Both the position numbers and the translations under genes were made by a program. From Pseudomonas sp. GM80 (GTDB lineage Bacteria; Pseudomonadota; Gammaproteobacteria; Pseudomonadales; Pseudomonadaceae), in the NCBI RefSeq assembly GCF_000282515.1, contig NZ_AKJD01000108.1, positions 1-64,000 of the forward strand: DNA of 64,000 nt, written 5' to 3'. The notes under the pieces are model-generated. The model had not been told where the DNA came from. It worked only from the letters and a program-made list of their open reading frames with translations, and did no database searches. Below are positions 42,964-51,448 of the stretch, one piece after another; within the stretch, counting starts at the first letter, position 1, and each line of letters starts with the position of its first letter.

Positions 42964-43200
42964 TCAATCTTCCTTCGGCACAACCCAAAAAATCTGCACG
43001 CCACCGTCGTCGCGGTAGGCAAGGGTAACGTTGTCGTTCTCGTCGATTTCCTCGAGCAGGCGCTCCCACTCATCCATCGGCTCGTCCGGCAGACGGAAGA
43101 TCAGCGCCGCTTTGGCTTTTTGTGCGGTAGGGGAGTTGATGATTTTTTGAACGCGCAGACCCATGCGTTCGAAAGCGTCAGGAGCATCAGGGGAGGTGGC
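42964..43200 (-). CDS. DUF1654 family protein
   Basis: A small protein of about 78 residues with the family pattern ERMGLRVQKIINSPTAQKAK and a C-terminal DDGGVQIFW segment; function unknown, found mainly in Pseudomonas. I place the start at GTG 43200, because AAGGAT lies 6 bp before it and the length then fits the family; ATG at 43233 is possible but overlaps the LexA-like box and lacks a ribosome binding site. endA follows after 4 bp. Confidence 0.8.
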   Translation of the reverse strand, partial: ATSPDAPDAFERMGLRVQKIINSPTAQKAKAALIFRLPDEPMDEWERLLEEIDENDNVTLAYRDDGGVQIFWVVPKED

Positions 43201-43221
43201 CACGAGGTTATCCTTATTAAG

Positions 43222-43237
43222 CTGTACGTGCATACAG
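43222..43237 (-). promoter_or_regulatory. LexA-like SOS box upstream of DUF1654-endA
   Basis: The dyad CTGTATGCACGTACAG (minus strand) fits CTGT-N8-ACAG exactly. It overlaps a possible promoter: TTGCGA, a 17-bp spacer and TACTGT, whose last bases begin the box. Confidence 0.6.
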
Positions 43238-43399
43238 TATTTAACTGTAAGCATTTTCGCAACTGCTTAAAATTCAAGAAAATCCTCTGACAGCGGTTTT
43301 CCGAATTTGGTGTAAGGCGCGTCGTGTTTTTTGTAGGAAAAATGCAGGAGGGATGTGGGCGACACACCACTCGCCCGGTAAACGAGTGGCGTGAAGAGT

Positions 43400-43422
43400 G
43401 CCCGATCAGGAAAAGATCGGGC
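43400..43422 (-). terminator. Hairpin downstream of the asparaginase gene
   Basis: GCCCGATC (43400-43407) pairs with GATCGGGC (43415-43422), 10 bases after the stop of ansB. There is no T tract, so it is a weak or Rho-assisted terminator at best. Confidence 0.4.
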
Positions 43423-43431
43423 GAAGGTCAA

Positions 43432-44520
43432 TCAGTATTCCCAGAACATCCGCTGCAGCTCTTTGCTGTCATTGGTTTTGGTCAGTGCGACCATGGCCAG
43501 GATGCGGGCTTTCTGTGGGTTCAAGTCGTGCGCGACAACCCAGTCATACTTGTCGTCAGGCTGTTCGGCGTTACGTAGAACGAAACCGCCGGCATTGACG
43601 TGGGACGAGCGAATGATTTGCACGCCGTCCTTGCGCAGGGCTTGCAGGGTTGGCACTACGCGCGAGGACACCGAGCCGTTGCCAGTACCGGCATGGATGA
43701 TTGCCTTGGCGCCGGATTGCGCCAGTGCTTTGTAGGCAGTGTCGCTGACGTTGCCGTAGGAATAGGCGATCTCTACGTCAGGCAGGCTCTTGATGTTCTT
43801 GATGTCGAATTCCGAATCCATGGTGTGGCGCTTGGCAGGCAAGCGGAACCAGTAGGATTTGCCTTCAACCACCATGCCCAGTGGGCCCCAGGCGCTTTTG
43901 AACGCTTCGGTCTTGATGTTGATCATTTTGCTGACATCGCGACCCGACTGGATCTCGTCGTTCATGGTCACCAGTACGCCTTTGCCATGCGCTTCTTTGC
44001 TGCTGGCGACGGCCACGGCGTTGTACAGGTTGAGCATGCCGTCGGCGGACATGGCGGTGCCCGGGCGCATCGAGCCGACAACGATGATCGGCTTGTCGGT
44101 TTTTTCCACCAGGTTGAGGAAGTACGCGGTTTCTTCGAGGGTGTCGGTGCCGTGGGTGATGACGATGCCGTCGACGTCTTTGCTGTCAGCCAGTTCGGCG
44201 ACGCGACGCCCCAGTTGCAGCAGATTGTCGTTGGTGATGCTTTCGGAAGCGATCTGCATGACTTGTTCGCCACGCACATTTGCCAGTTTGCTCAGCTCGG
44301 GAATGCCGGCGATCAGTTGCTCGACGCCGACCTTGGCCGCTTGATAGGTCGCACTGTTGGCCGCGCTGGCGCCTGCGCCGGCGATGGTGCCGCCGGTGGC
44401 AAGTACTACGACATTGGCGAGTTTGGTCTGGGTTTCGACTTCTTTTGCCTGAAGGGCGGTAGGCAGGAGCAGGAGGAGGGCCAAAGCGCCCGGAACCAAG
44501 GTGTTGAAAGCAGATTTCAT
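43432..44520 (-). CDS. ansB: Periplasmic glutaminase-asparaginase
   Basis: It hydrolyses glutamine and asparagine in the periplasm to the acidic amino acids and ammonia. The 362-residue type II asparaginase has a signal peptide (1-25, ending LQA), the first catalytic threonine in ATGGTIAG near 41-48, and the second in THGTDTLEET near 124-133. A GGVHAGTGNGSV-like region and the C-terminus fit the Pseudomonas 7A enzyme type. The 341 bp between it and the next gene (44521-44861) hold one GC-rich hairpin (CACCCCG/CGGGGTG, 44571-44600) and the FliA-type promoter described separately. Confidence 0.94.
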   Translation of the reverse strand: MKSAFNTLVPGALALLLLLPTALQAKEVETQTKLANVVVLATGGTIAGAGASAANSATYQAAKVGVEQLIAGIPELSKLANVRGEQVMQIASESITNDNLLQLGRRVAELADSKDVDGIVITHGTDTLEETAYFLNLVEKTDKPIIVVGSMRPGTAMSADGMLNLYNAVAVASSKEAHGKGVLVTMNDEIQSGRDVSKMINIKTEAFKSAWGPLGMVVEGKSYWFRLPAKRHTMDSEFDIKNIKSLPDVEIAYSYGNVSDTAYKALAQSGAKAIIHAGTGNGSVSSRVVPTLQALRKDGVQIIRSSHVNAGGFVLRNAEQPDDKYDWVVAHDLNPQKARILAMVALTKTNDSKELQRMFWEY

Positions 44521-44799
44521 TATTTTTCTCTCTAGTAGTGAGACGGTGCTGATGCAGGTTCATCTAGATACACCCCGAACCGATCTGGATGTCCGGGGTG
44601 CAGAGGAGGGAGCAGGATCTGTACCAGACGTACTATGCTGGAGAAAAATGTTTAACCTTATGATTTACATCAATATTTTGTAGATGGTCGAATCGTTGGT
44701 ACGAAGCGCTCATCCGGGTTTCCGAACACCGGCGGGGTAGTTGTTCGGCTGACCGAAAAGTACAAGCGGTGATCGGGGCGGTTGTTTCCCGCTCTTGGC

Positions 44800-44826
44800 T
44801 AAAGAAACCGCCGTGCAGGCCGATGC
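44800..44826 (+). promoter_or_regulatory. Sigma-28 (FliA) promoter
   Basis: TAAA (44800-44803), exactly 15 bp, then GCCGATGC (44819-44826) fits the FliA consensus TAAA-N15-GCCGATAA with only the last two bases differing. It lies 36 bp before the start of the FlxA-like gene. Confidence 0.75.
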
Positions 44827-44861
44827 GTGTTCAAGGAATCTGGATTTATTGAGGAGTTAAC

Positions 44862-45308
44862 ATGTCACTGTCGGTTGGTTTTCCAAATGCCAGCGCTATC
44901 ACCATTGGCGGCAAGTCCACGGCCACCGTTAATGCGCTCAGCGATGCGACTGCCGAGACTTCCACGCAGTTGTTGGGTAAGGAAGAGGGCGATTCCAAGC
45001 AGGTCAGAACCGGCGGTGCCGCGCAGGAAGACAGCAAGGCCCAGAGCGGCGGCGATCAAAGCATTGCGGTAAAAATGCTGCTCAAACGCATGCAGGAACT
45101 GCAAAAACAATTGCAGGAACAGCAGCAACAACTGGCGGCGGCACAAGCTGCAAGTTACCCGACGCCAGAAGCCAAGGCGACTGCAGTCATGTCGATTCAG
45201 GGGCAGATTGCTGATACCAACGGTGCACTCTCGGAAGTTTCCGGCAACCTGATCAAGGAGCTGGCAAAAGATTCCAGCAGCGGCGGCCTGATCAGCACCA
45301 CGGCGTGA
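44862..45308 (+). CDS. FlxA-like coiled-coil protein
   Basis: A 148-residue protein of low complexity: a Ser/Thr/Ala-rich N-terminal half, a Gln-rich coiled coil (LLKRMQELQKQLQEQQQQL at about 71-90) and a helical C-terminus. It lacks a signal peptide. It resembles FlxA-like proteins, whose E. coli founder is a FliA-dependent gene of unknown role. The FliA-type promoter and the GAGGAG ribosome binding site support a real gene in the motility regulon. A hairpin without T tract (GGGCGAATCG/CGATTCGCCC, 45314-45335) follows. Confidence 0.72.
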   Translation: MSLSVGFPNASAITIGGKSTATVNALSDATAETSTQLLGKEEGDSKQVRTGGAAQEDSKAQSGGDQSIAVKMLLKRMQELQKQLQEQQQQLAAAQAASYPTPEAKATAVMSIQGQIADTNGALSEVSGNLIKELAKDSSSGGLISTTA

Positions 45309-45359
45309 CAGTGGGGCGAATCGAGCGATTCGCCCTGCAACAATTACTATTTCTGAATG

Positions 45360-45388
45360 TTGACAAATGTCGGCGGGATTCGCATAGT
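45360..45388 (+). promoter_or_regulatory. Promoter of the ribose operon
   Basis: A perfect TTGACA (45360-45365) and CATAGT (45383-45388) are 17 bp apart, just upstream of the operator. Confidence 0.7.
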
Positions 45389-45396
45389 CTGGTCTA

Positions 45397-45410
45397 CGCA
45401 AACGTTTGCG
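45397..45410. promoter_or_regulatory. LacI-family operator (probable RbsR site)
   Basis: CGCAAACGTTTGCG is a perfect 14-bp palindrome with the central CG typical of LacI/PurR/RbsR sites. It covers the expected transcription start, so binding would block rbs transcription. Confidence 0.75.
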
Positions 45411-45504
45411 CGGCTTTCTCGATGGAGTATTCCGTTGAACAAGCCAAAGTAGCTTACGCCAGCGCAAGCGTTGCTCACAATAATCATAAGATCGGAGTGA
45501 ACCC

Positions 45505-46461
45505 ATGAAGCTGCCATTCGCTGGACGCCTTCTTGCTGTCGCTATGCTGGCTGCCACAGCCGCCGCACTACCTGTCTCCTCGGCGTTCGCCGAATCTGCT
45601 GAAAAACCTAAAGTCGCGCTGGTCATGAAATCCCTGGCCAACGAATTCTTCCTGACCATGGAAGATGGCGCCAAGGCCTACCAGAAAGAACACTCCGCCG
45701 ATTTCGACCTGATCTCCAACGGCATCAAGGATGAAACCGACACCGCTGGCCAGACCCGTATCGTCGAGCAGATGATTCTGGCCAAGGTCAATGCTCTGGT
45801 GATCGCGCCTTCTGATTCCAAGGCCATGGTGCCGGTGATCAAGAAAGCCGTCGACGCCGGCATTACTGTGATCAACATCGACAACCAGCTCGATCCGGCC
45901 ATCGTCAAAAGCAAAAACATCAGCGTGCCTTTCGTAGGCCCGGACAACCGCAAAGGCGCGCGTCTGGTCGGCGAATACCTGGCCAAGCAGCTCAAGGCCG
46001 GTGACGAAGTCGGCATCATTGAAGGCGTTTCGACGACGACCAACGCGCAGCAGCGTACCGCGGGCTTCAAAGATGCGATGGACGCCGCGCAGATCAAGAT
46101 CGTTTCTCTGCAGTCCGGTGACTGGGAAATCGACAAGGGCAACAAGGTTGCTGCGTCGATCCTCAGCGAATACCCGGACGTCAAAGCGCTGCTGGCCGGT
46201 AACGACAGCATGGCCGTCGGTGCCGTTTCCGCCGTACGAGCCGCCGGCAAGGCTGGTCAGGTGAAGGTCGTCGGTTACGACAACATCAATGCGATCAAGC
46301 CGATGTTGAAGGACGGCCGTGTGCTGGCCACTGCTGACCAGTTCGCTGCCAAGCAAGCGGTGTTCGGCATCGAAACCGCGCTGAAAATCATCAAGGGCGA
46401 GAAAGTCGACAGCGGCGCCAACGGCGTGATCGAAACACCGGTCGAGCTGGTCACCCAGTAA
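45505..46461 (+). CDS. rbsB: Ribose ABC transporter substrate-binding protein
   Basis: A 318-residue periplasmic binding protein that delivers ribose to RbsAC. It has a signal peptide (about 1-30, ending AFAES) and the two-lobe type I sugar-binding fold with KVALVMKSLANEFF, a ligand-contacting NGIKDETD region, NIDNQLD and the hinge QSGDWEIDKG. CGGAGTG precedes the ATG. The AT-rich ACAATAATCATAA just before it resembles a Crc/Hfq target, but imperfectly. Confidence 0.94.
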   Translation: MKLPFAGRLLAVAMLAATAAALPVSSAFAESAEKPKVALVMKSLANEFFLTMEDGAKAYQKEHSADFDLISNGIKDETDTAGQTRIVEQMILAKVNALVIAPSDSKAMVPVIKKAVDAGITVINIDNQLDPAIVKSKNISVPFVGPDNRKGARLVGEYLAKQLKAGDEVGIIEGVSTTTNAQQRTAGFKDAMDAAQIKIVSLQSGDWEIDKGNKVAASILSEYPDVKALLAGNDSMAVGAVSAVRAAGKAGQVKVVGYDNINAIKPMLKDGRVLATADQFAAKQAVFGIETALKIIKGEKVDSGANGVIETPVELVTQ

Positions 46462-46517
46462 GTCTTCTGGCGGCACAACGGCGCTCGTCCGTCCGGGCGA
46501 GCGCATGGAGAGTTTTT

Positions 46518-48071
46518 ATGTCAGTTTCCGCCCCGAACGCTGTCCTCTCGGTCAGCGGTATCGGTAAGACCTATGCGCAACCGGTGCTGACCGGCATCGA
46601 GTTGACGCTGATGCGCGGTGAAGTACTGGCGCTGACCGGCGAGAATGGCGCCGGTAAAAGCACCTTGTCGAAAATCATTGGCGGACTGGTCACCCCGACC
46701 ACCGGCCAGATGCAGTTTCAGGGCAAGGATTATCGCCCGGGCAGCCGTACCCAGGCCGAAGACCTCGGCGTGCGCATGGTCATGCAAGAACTCAATCTGT
46801 TGCCGACCCTGTCGGTGGCGGAGAACCTGTTTCTCGATAACCTGCCGAGTAACGGTGGCTGGATCAGCCGCAAGCAATTGCGCAAAGCTGCCATCGAAGC
46901 CATGGCGCAAGTCGGCCTCGACGCAATCGATCCGGACACACTGGTCGGTGAATTGGGTATCGGCCATCAGCAGATGGTTGAAATCGCCCGCAACCTGATC
47001 GGCGATTGCCATGTGCTGATTCTCGATGAGCCGACCGCGATGCTCACCGCGCGCGAAGTCGAAATGCTCTTTGAGCAAATCACCCGCTTGCAGGCGCGCG
47101 GCGTTTCGATCATCTACATTTCCCACCGTCTCGAAGAGCTGGCCCGCGTGGCGCAGCGCATTGCCGTGCTGCGTGACGGTCATCTGGTCTGCGTCGAGCC
47201 GATGGCCAACTACAACAGTGAGCAATTGGTCACCTTGATGGTGGGCCGCGAACTGGGCGAGCACATTGATATGGGCGCGCGCAATATTGGCGCCCCAGCG
47301 TTGACGGTCAAAGGCCTGACTCGCTCCGACAAGGTTCGCGATGTTTCCTTCGAAGTGCGTGCCGGCGAGATTTTCGGGATTTCCGGACTGATCGGGGCAG
47401 GGCGCACAGAGTTGTTGCGCTTGATCTTCGGTGCAGACACCGCCGACAGCGGCACCATCGCCCTCGGTTCGCCAGCGAAAGTGGTCAGTGTGCGCTCGCC
47501 GGTCGATGCGGTGCGCAATGGCATCGCGCTGATCACTGAAGACCGCAAGGGCGAAGGTTTGCTGCTCAGTCAGTCGATCAGCGCGAACATTGCGCTGGGC
47601 AACATGCCGGAAATTTCCAGCGGTGGTGTCGTCAATAACGGCGATGAAATCGCCTTGGCCAAGCGTCAGATCGACGCCATGCGCATCCGCAGTTCGAGCC
47701 CGACACAGCTTGTTTCAGAGTTGTCCGGTGGCAACCAGCAGAAGGTCGTGATCGGCCGTTGGCTGGAGCGTGATTGCTCCGTGCTGCTGTTCGACGAGCC
47801 GACCCGTGGCATCGACGTCGGCGCCAAGTTCGACATTTATGCCCTGCTCGGCGAACTGACGCGCCAGGGCAAAGCGCTGGTGGTGGTGTCCAGTGACCTG
47901 CGCGAACTGATGCTGATCTGCGACCGCATCGGCGTGTTGTCGGCCGGGCGTCTGATCGACACGTTCGAGCGTGACAGCTGGACCCAGGATGATTTGCTTG
48001 CCGCCGCGTTCGCCGGCTACCAAAAACGTGATGCGTTGCTCAACGAAGCGGCGCCTAGGGATCTCCCATGA
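46518..48071 (+). CDS. rbsA: Ribose ABC transporter ATP-binding protein
   Basis: A 517-residue protein with two fused ATPase domains, as in RbsA/MglA. Domain 1 has Walker A GENGAGKST near 42-50, and LILDEPTAML as Walker B; domain 2 has a degenerate Walker A (SGLIGAGRTEL), an LSGGNQQK signature and VLLFDEPTRGID. This asymmetry is normal for the family. It powers ribose import with RbsB and RbsC and overlaps rbsC by 4 bp (ATGA). Confidence 0.95.
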   Translation: MSVSAPNAVLSVSGIGKTYAQPVLTGIELTLMRGEVLALTGENGAGKSTLSKIIGGLVTPTTGQMQFQGKDYRPGSRTQAEDLGVRMVMQELNLLPTLSVAENLFLDNLPSNGGWISRKQLRKAAIEAMAQVGLDAIDPDTLVGELGIGHQQMVEIARNLIGDCHVLILDEPTAMLTAREVEMLFEQITRLQARGVSIIYISHRLEELARVAQRIAVLRDGHLVCVEPMANYNSEQLVTLMVGRELGEHIDMGARNIGAPALTVKGLTRSDKVRDVSFEVRAGEIFGISGLIGAGRTELLRLIFGADTADSGTIALGSPAKVVSVRSPVDAVRNGIALITEDRKGEGLLLSQSISANIALGNMPEISSGGVVNNGDEIALAKRQIDAMRIRSSSPTQLVSELSGGNQQKVVIGRWLERDCSVLLFDEPTRGIDVGAKFDIYALLGELTRQGKALVVVSSDLRELMLICDRIGVLSAGRLIDTFERDSWTQDDLLAAAFAGYQKRDALLNEAAPRDLP

Positions 48072-49045
48072 AAACTGCATCTCCTGCCGGCAAACGTAGT
48101 GGCAATTTCTACGGCCTGGGCACTTATCTCGGCCTGGCCGGGGCCTTGCTGGCGATGATTGCGCTGTTCTCGGTCTTGAGCAGCCACTTTCTGTCCTATA
48201 ACACCTTCAGCACCTTGGCCAACCAGATCCCCGATTTGATGGTGCTGGCGGTCGGCATGACGTTCGTATTGATCATCGGCGGCATCGACCTTTCGGTCGG
48301 TTCGGTATTGGCGCTGGCGGCATCTACGGTCAGTGTGGCGATTCTCGGCTGGGGCTGGGGCGTGTTGCCCTCGGCGTTGCTCGGCATGGCGGTGGCGGCA
48401 CTGGCCGGCACAGTCACTGGGTCGATCACTGTCGCGTGGCGGATTCCATCGTTTATCGTCTCTCTCGGCGTGCTGGAAATGGCTCGGGGCCTGGCCTATC
48501 AGATGACCGGGTCGCGCACTGCCTACATCGGCGACTCGTTTGCCTGGCTGTCGAACCCCATCGCGTTTGGTATCTCGCCGTCGTTCATCATTGCCTTTTT
48601 GGTCATCATCATTGCTCAGGCGGTTCTGACCCGCACCGTGTTCGGTCGCTACCTGATCGGCATCGGCACCAACGAAGAAGCAGTGCGACTCGCCGGGATC
48701 AATCCGAAGCCGTACAAGATTTTGGTGTTCAGCCTGATGGGGTTGCTGGCCGGTATCGCGGCGCTGTTTCAGATTTCCCGTCTGGAAGCAGCTGATCCGA
48801 ATGCCGGCTCAGGTCTGGAACTGCAAGTGATCGCGGCCGTGGTCATCGGCGGCACCAGCCTGATGGGCGGGCGCGGTTCGGTGATCAGCACCTTCTTTGG
48901 CGTGTTGATCATTTCCGTACTGGCGGCCGGTCTGGCGCAAATCGGTGCGACTGAACCGACCAAACGTATCATCACCGGTGCGGTGATCGTCATCGCCGTG
49001 GTGCTCGATACTTATCGCAGTCAACGCGCCAGTCGACGGGGCTAG
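48068..49045 (+). CDS. rbsC: Ribose ABC transporter permease
   Basis: A 325-residue inner-membrane permease of the sugar type with eight to ten hydrophobic segments. The conserved GGIDLSVGSVLALAA motif near 75-89 and the cytoplasmic GRYLIGIGTNEEAVRLAGI loop that contacts the ATPase are present. It overlaps rbsA and is followed 9 bp later by the regulator gene, so all are co-transcribed. Confidence 0.95.
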   Translation: MKTASPAGKRSGNFYGLGTYLGLAGALLAMIALFSVLSSHFLSYNTFSTLANQIPDLMVLAVGMTFVLIIGGIDLSVGSVLALAASTVSVAILGWGWGVLPSALLGMAVAALAGTVTGSITVAWRIPSFIVSLGVLEMARGLAYQMTGSRTAYIGDSFAWLSNPIAFGISPSFIIAFLVIIIAQAVLTRTVFGRYLIGIGTNEEAVRLAGINPKPYKILVFSLMGLLAGIAALFQISRLEAADPNAGSGLELQVIAAVVIGGTSLMGGRGSVISTFFGVLIISVLAAGLAQIGATEPTKRIITGAVIVIAVVLDTYRSQRASRRG

Positions 49046-49054
49046 GAAACCGAT

Positions 49055-50074
49055 ATGGCAACGATCAAGGATGTGGCGGCGCTCGCGGGGATTTCCTACA
49101 CGACCGTGTCCCACGTGGTGAACAACACCCGGCCGGTCAGCCAGCAAGTGCGGCTGAAAGTCGAGGCGGCGATCAAGAGTCTCGACTATGTGCCGAGTGC
49201 GGTGGCGCGCTCACTCAAAGCCAAGACCACCGCGACCATCGGCCTGCTGGTGCCCAACAGTCTGAACCCGTACTTCGCCGAGTTGGCGCGGGGTATCGAG
49301 GATTACTGTGAGCGTAACGGCTACTGCGTGATCCTCTGCAACTCCGACGACAACCCGGAAAAACAGCGTAGCTATTTGCGTGTGCTGCTGGAAAAACGCA
49401 TCGACGGTTTGATTGTTGCCTCCGCCGGCGGTGACAGTGGTCTGGCGCAAGGGCTGGCGGGTGTGAAAACGCCCATGGTCATCGTCGATCGAGGTCTGGA
49501 CGGCGTCGACGCCGATCTGGTGCGCATCGACCACGAGTACGGCGCCTACCTGGCGACTCGCCATCTGCTGGAATTGGGTCACCGTGACATCGCCACCATC
49601 GGCGGCCCGGCGAGTACCAGCGTGGCGCAGATGCGTCAGGCCGGTTATTGCCGGGCGCTGAAAGAGGCCGGTATCGAAGTGCGCCAGGCGCGGATGCTGG
49701 AAAGTGATTTCACCAGCACCGGCGGTTACAACGCGGCAGCGATCCTGCTCGAAAACAACCCGCCCAGCGCGATCTTTGCCGGTAACGACATGATCGGTAT
49801 CGGCGTGCTGCGCGCAGCGGCGGAGCGCAACGTGCGTGTGCCGAGCGAGTTGTCGGTAATCGGCTTCGACGATATCCAGATGAGCCGCTACGTATACCCG
49901 GCGCTGACCACCGTCGGCCAGTCGATCCTGCAACTGGGTGAGATGGCGGCTGAAGTATTGTTGCGAAGGATTGCCACCCCGAATCTGGGCACCGATCAAC
50001 GCATCGTGACCCCGAGTATTGTCCTGCGCGAATCGACCGCGCCGCTGTCCGGCGTGTTCACCGAATACCGCTGA
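49055..50074 (+). CDS. rbsR: LacI-family ribose operon repressor
   Basis: A 339-residue regulator whose N-terminal helix-turn-helix reads TIKDVAALAGISYTTVSHVVNN, followed by the hinge helix (PSAVARSLKAK) and a periplasmic-binding-like ribose domain. Its position inside the operon means it would control its own synthesis through the palindrome at 45397-45410. Effector identity (ribose) is inferred from context. Confidence 0.92.
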   Translation: MATIKDVAALAGISYTTVSHVVNNTRPVSQQVRLKVEAAIKSLDYVPSAVARSLKAKTTATIGLLVPNSLNPYFAELARGIEDYCERNGYCVILCNSDDNPEKQRSYLRVLLEKRIDGLIVASAGGDSGLAQGLAGVKTPMVIVDRGLDGVDADLVRIDHEYGAYLATRHLLELGHRDIATIGGPASTSVAQMRQAGYCRALKEAGIEVRQARMLESDFTSTGGYNAAAILLENNPPSAIFAGNDMIGIGVLRAAAERNVRVPSELSVIGFDDIQMSRYVYPALTTVGQSILQLGEMAAEVLLRRIATPNLGTDQRIVTPSIVLRESTAPLSGVFTEYR

Positions 50075-50098
50075 AACCGAATTGACGAGTAATGATGT

Positions 50099-51016
50099 AT
50101 GCCAGCAAATGTAGTGGTAATAGGCAGCCTGAACATGGATCTGGTGACCCGGGCGCCACGCCTCCCTGTAGGCGGTGAAACGCTGATCGGTCATTCCTTT
50201 GCCACGGTGTCCGGCGGCAAGGGTGCCAATCAGGCCGTCGCCGCTGCGCGACTGGGGGCGCAAGTGGCGATGGTCGGTTGCGTCGGCAACGACGACTACG
50301 GCGTGCAATTGCGCGACGCCTTGCTGGCCGAGCGGATTGATTGCCAGGCGGTGAGCGTTGTCGAGGATTCCAGTGGCGTGGCGCTGATCGTGGTCGATGA
50401 CAACAGCCAGAACGCGATTGTCATTGTCGCTGGGGCCAATGGCGCGATGACACCGGCAGTGATCGACCGTTTTGATGCCGTGTTGCAAGCGGCGGACGTC
50501 GTCATCTGCCAGCTGGAAATTCCCGACGCGACCGTGGGTCATGCGCTGAAACGGGCGCGTGCGCTTGGCAAAACCGTGATCCTCAACCCGGCGCCGGCCA
50601 GCCGTCCTCTGCCCGCTGACTGGTTCACAGCGATCGATTATCTGATCCCCAACGAAAGCGAGGCGAGCGCGTTGAGCGGGTTGCCGGTGGACTCGCTGAA
50701 ATCCGCTGAAAAAGCGGCCAGTCACCTGATCGCCATGGGTGCGGGCAAGGTCATCATTACCCTCGGTGCTCAAGGCTCTTTGTTTGCCAACGGTCAGGGT
50801 TTCGAGCATTTCCCGGCGCCGAAAGTGCAGGCCGTCGACACCACAGCGGCGGGGGACACCTTCGTCGGTGGTTTCGCCGCTGCATTGGCCGCTGGCAAAT
50901 CCGAAGCCGAGGCGATTCGCTACGGGCAGATCGCTGCGGCACTGTCGGTCACTCGCGCCGGCGCGCAGCCGTCCATTCCAACCCTATCTGACGTACAGGC
51001 CTTTAAACCCGCATGA
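50099..51016 (+). CDS. rbsK: Ribokinase
   Basis: A 305-residue PfkB-family kinase that phosphorylates ribose to ribose 5-phosphate. It has GSLNMDL at the N-terminus, GGKGANQAVAAARLG near 39-53 and the C-terminal DTTAAGDTFVGGF anion-hole and catalytic aspartate motif near 245-257. The ribosome binding site is weak. The end overlaps rbsD by 4 bp. Confidence 0.95.
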   Translation: MPANVVVIGSLNMDLVTRAPRLPVGGETLIGHSFATVSGGKGANQAVAAARLGAQVAMVGCVGNDDYGVQLRDALLAERIDCQAVSVVEDSSGVALIVVDDNSQNAIVIVAGANGAMTPAVIDRFDAVLQAADVVICQLEIPDATVGHALKRARALGKTVILNPAPASRPLPADWFTAIDYLIPNESEASALSGLPVDSLKSAEKAASHLIAMGAGKVIITLGAQGSLFANGQGFEHFPAPKVQAVDTTAAGDTFVGGFAAALAAGKSEAEAIRYGQIAAALSVTRAGAQPSIPTLSDVQAFKPA

Positions 51017-51417
51017 AAAAAACTCCTCTGCTCAACGTCGCGTTGTCGCGGCTGATTGCCTCCCTGGGCCATGGCGACATGGTGGTCATCGGTGACGCCG
51101 GGCTGCCGGTGCCGCCAGGTGTCGAGCTGATTGATCTGGCGCTGACCCACGGCGTGCCGGATTTCGTCAGCACCTTGAACGTCGTGCTCAGCGAGATGCA
51201 GGTGGAAAGTCATGCGCTGGCCAAAGAGATCTTCGACAAGCAACCGACGGCGCTGAATACGCTGGACGCGTTGAATGAAGAGGGCGCCTTGGGGCGTCGC
51301 GATCTGCTCAGTCACGAGCAATTCAAGGTGCTTAGCCGACAGGCGCGGGCGATTGTTCGTACGGGCGAATGCCAGCCGTACTGCAACATCGTGCTGGTCG
51401 CCGGGGTTACCTTTTAA
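51013..51417 (+). CDS. rbsD: D-ribose pyranase
   Basis: A 134-residue enzyme that converts beta-pyranose to beta-furanose ribose, the form used by ribokinase. It starts within the rbsK stop (ATGA). MKKTPLLNVALSRLIASLGH with the catalytic histidine, GDAGLPVP, and the terminal YCNIVLVAGVTF match the family. Confidence 0.95.
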   Translation: MKKTPLLNVALSRLIASLGHGDMVVIGDAGLPVPPGVELIDLALTHGVPDFVSTLNVVLSEMQVESHALAKEIFDKQPTALNTLDALNEEGALGRRDLLSHEQFKVLSRQARAIVRTGECQPYCNIVLVAGVTF

Positions 51418-51448
51418 TTTTTGATTTCACCAGCACAAGGAATGCGCC

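Noticed and set aside
44521..44861. Sigma-54 promoter for ansB
   Set aside because: No GG-N10-GC element with the right surroundings was found on the minus strand.
45470..45495. Crc/Hfq site before rbsB
   Set aside because: The A-rich sequence breaks the AANAANAA pattern; kept only as a remark under rbsB.
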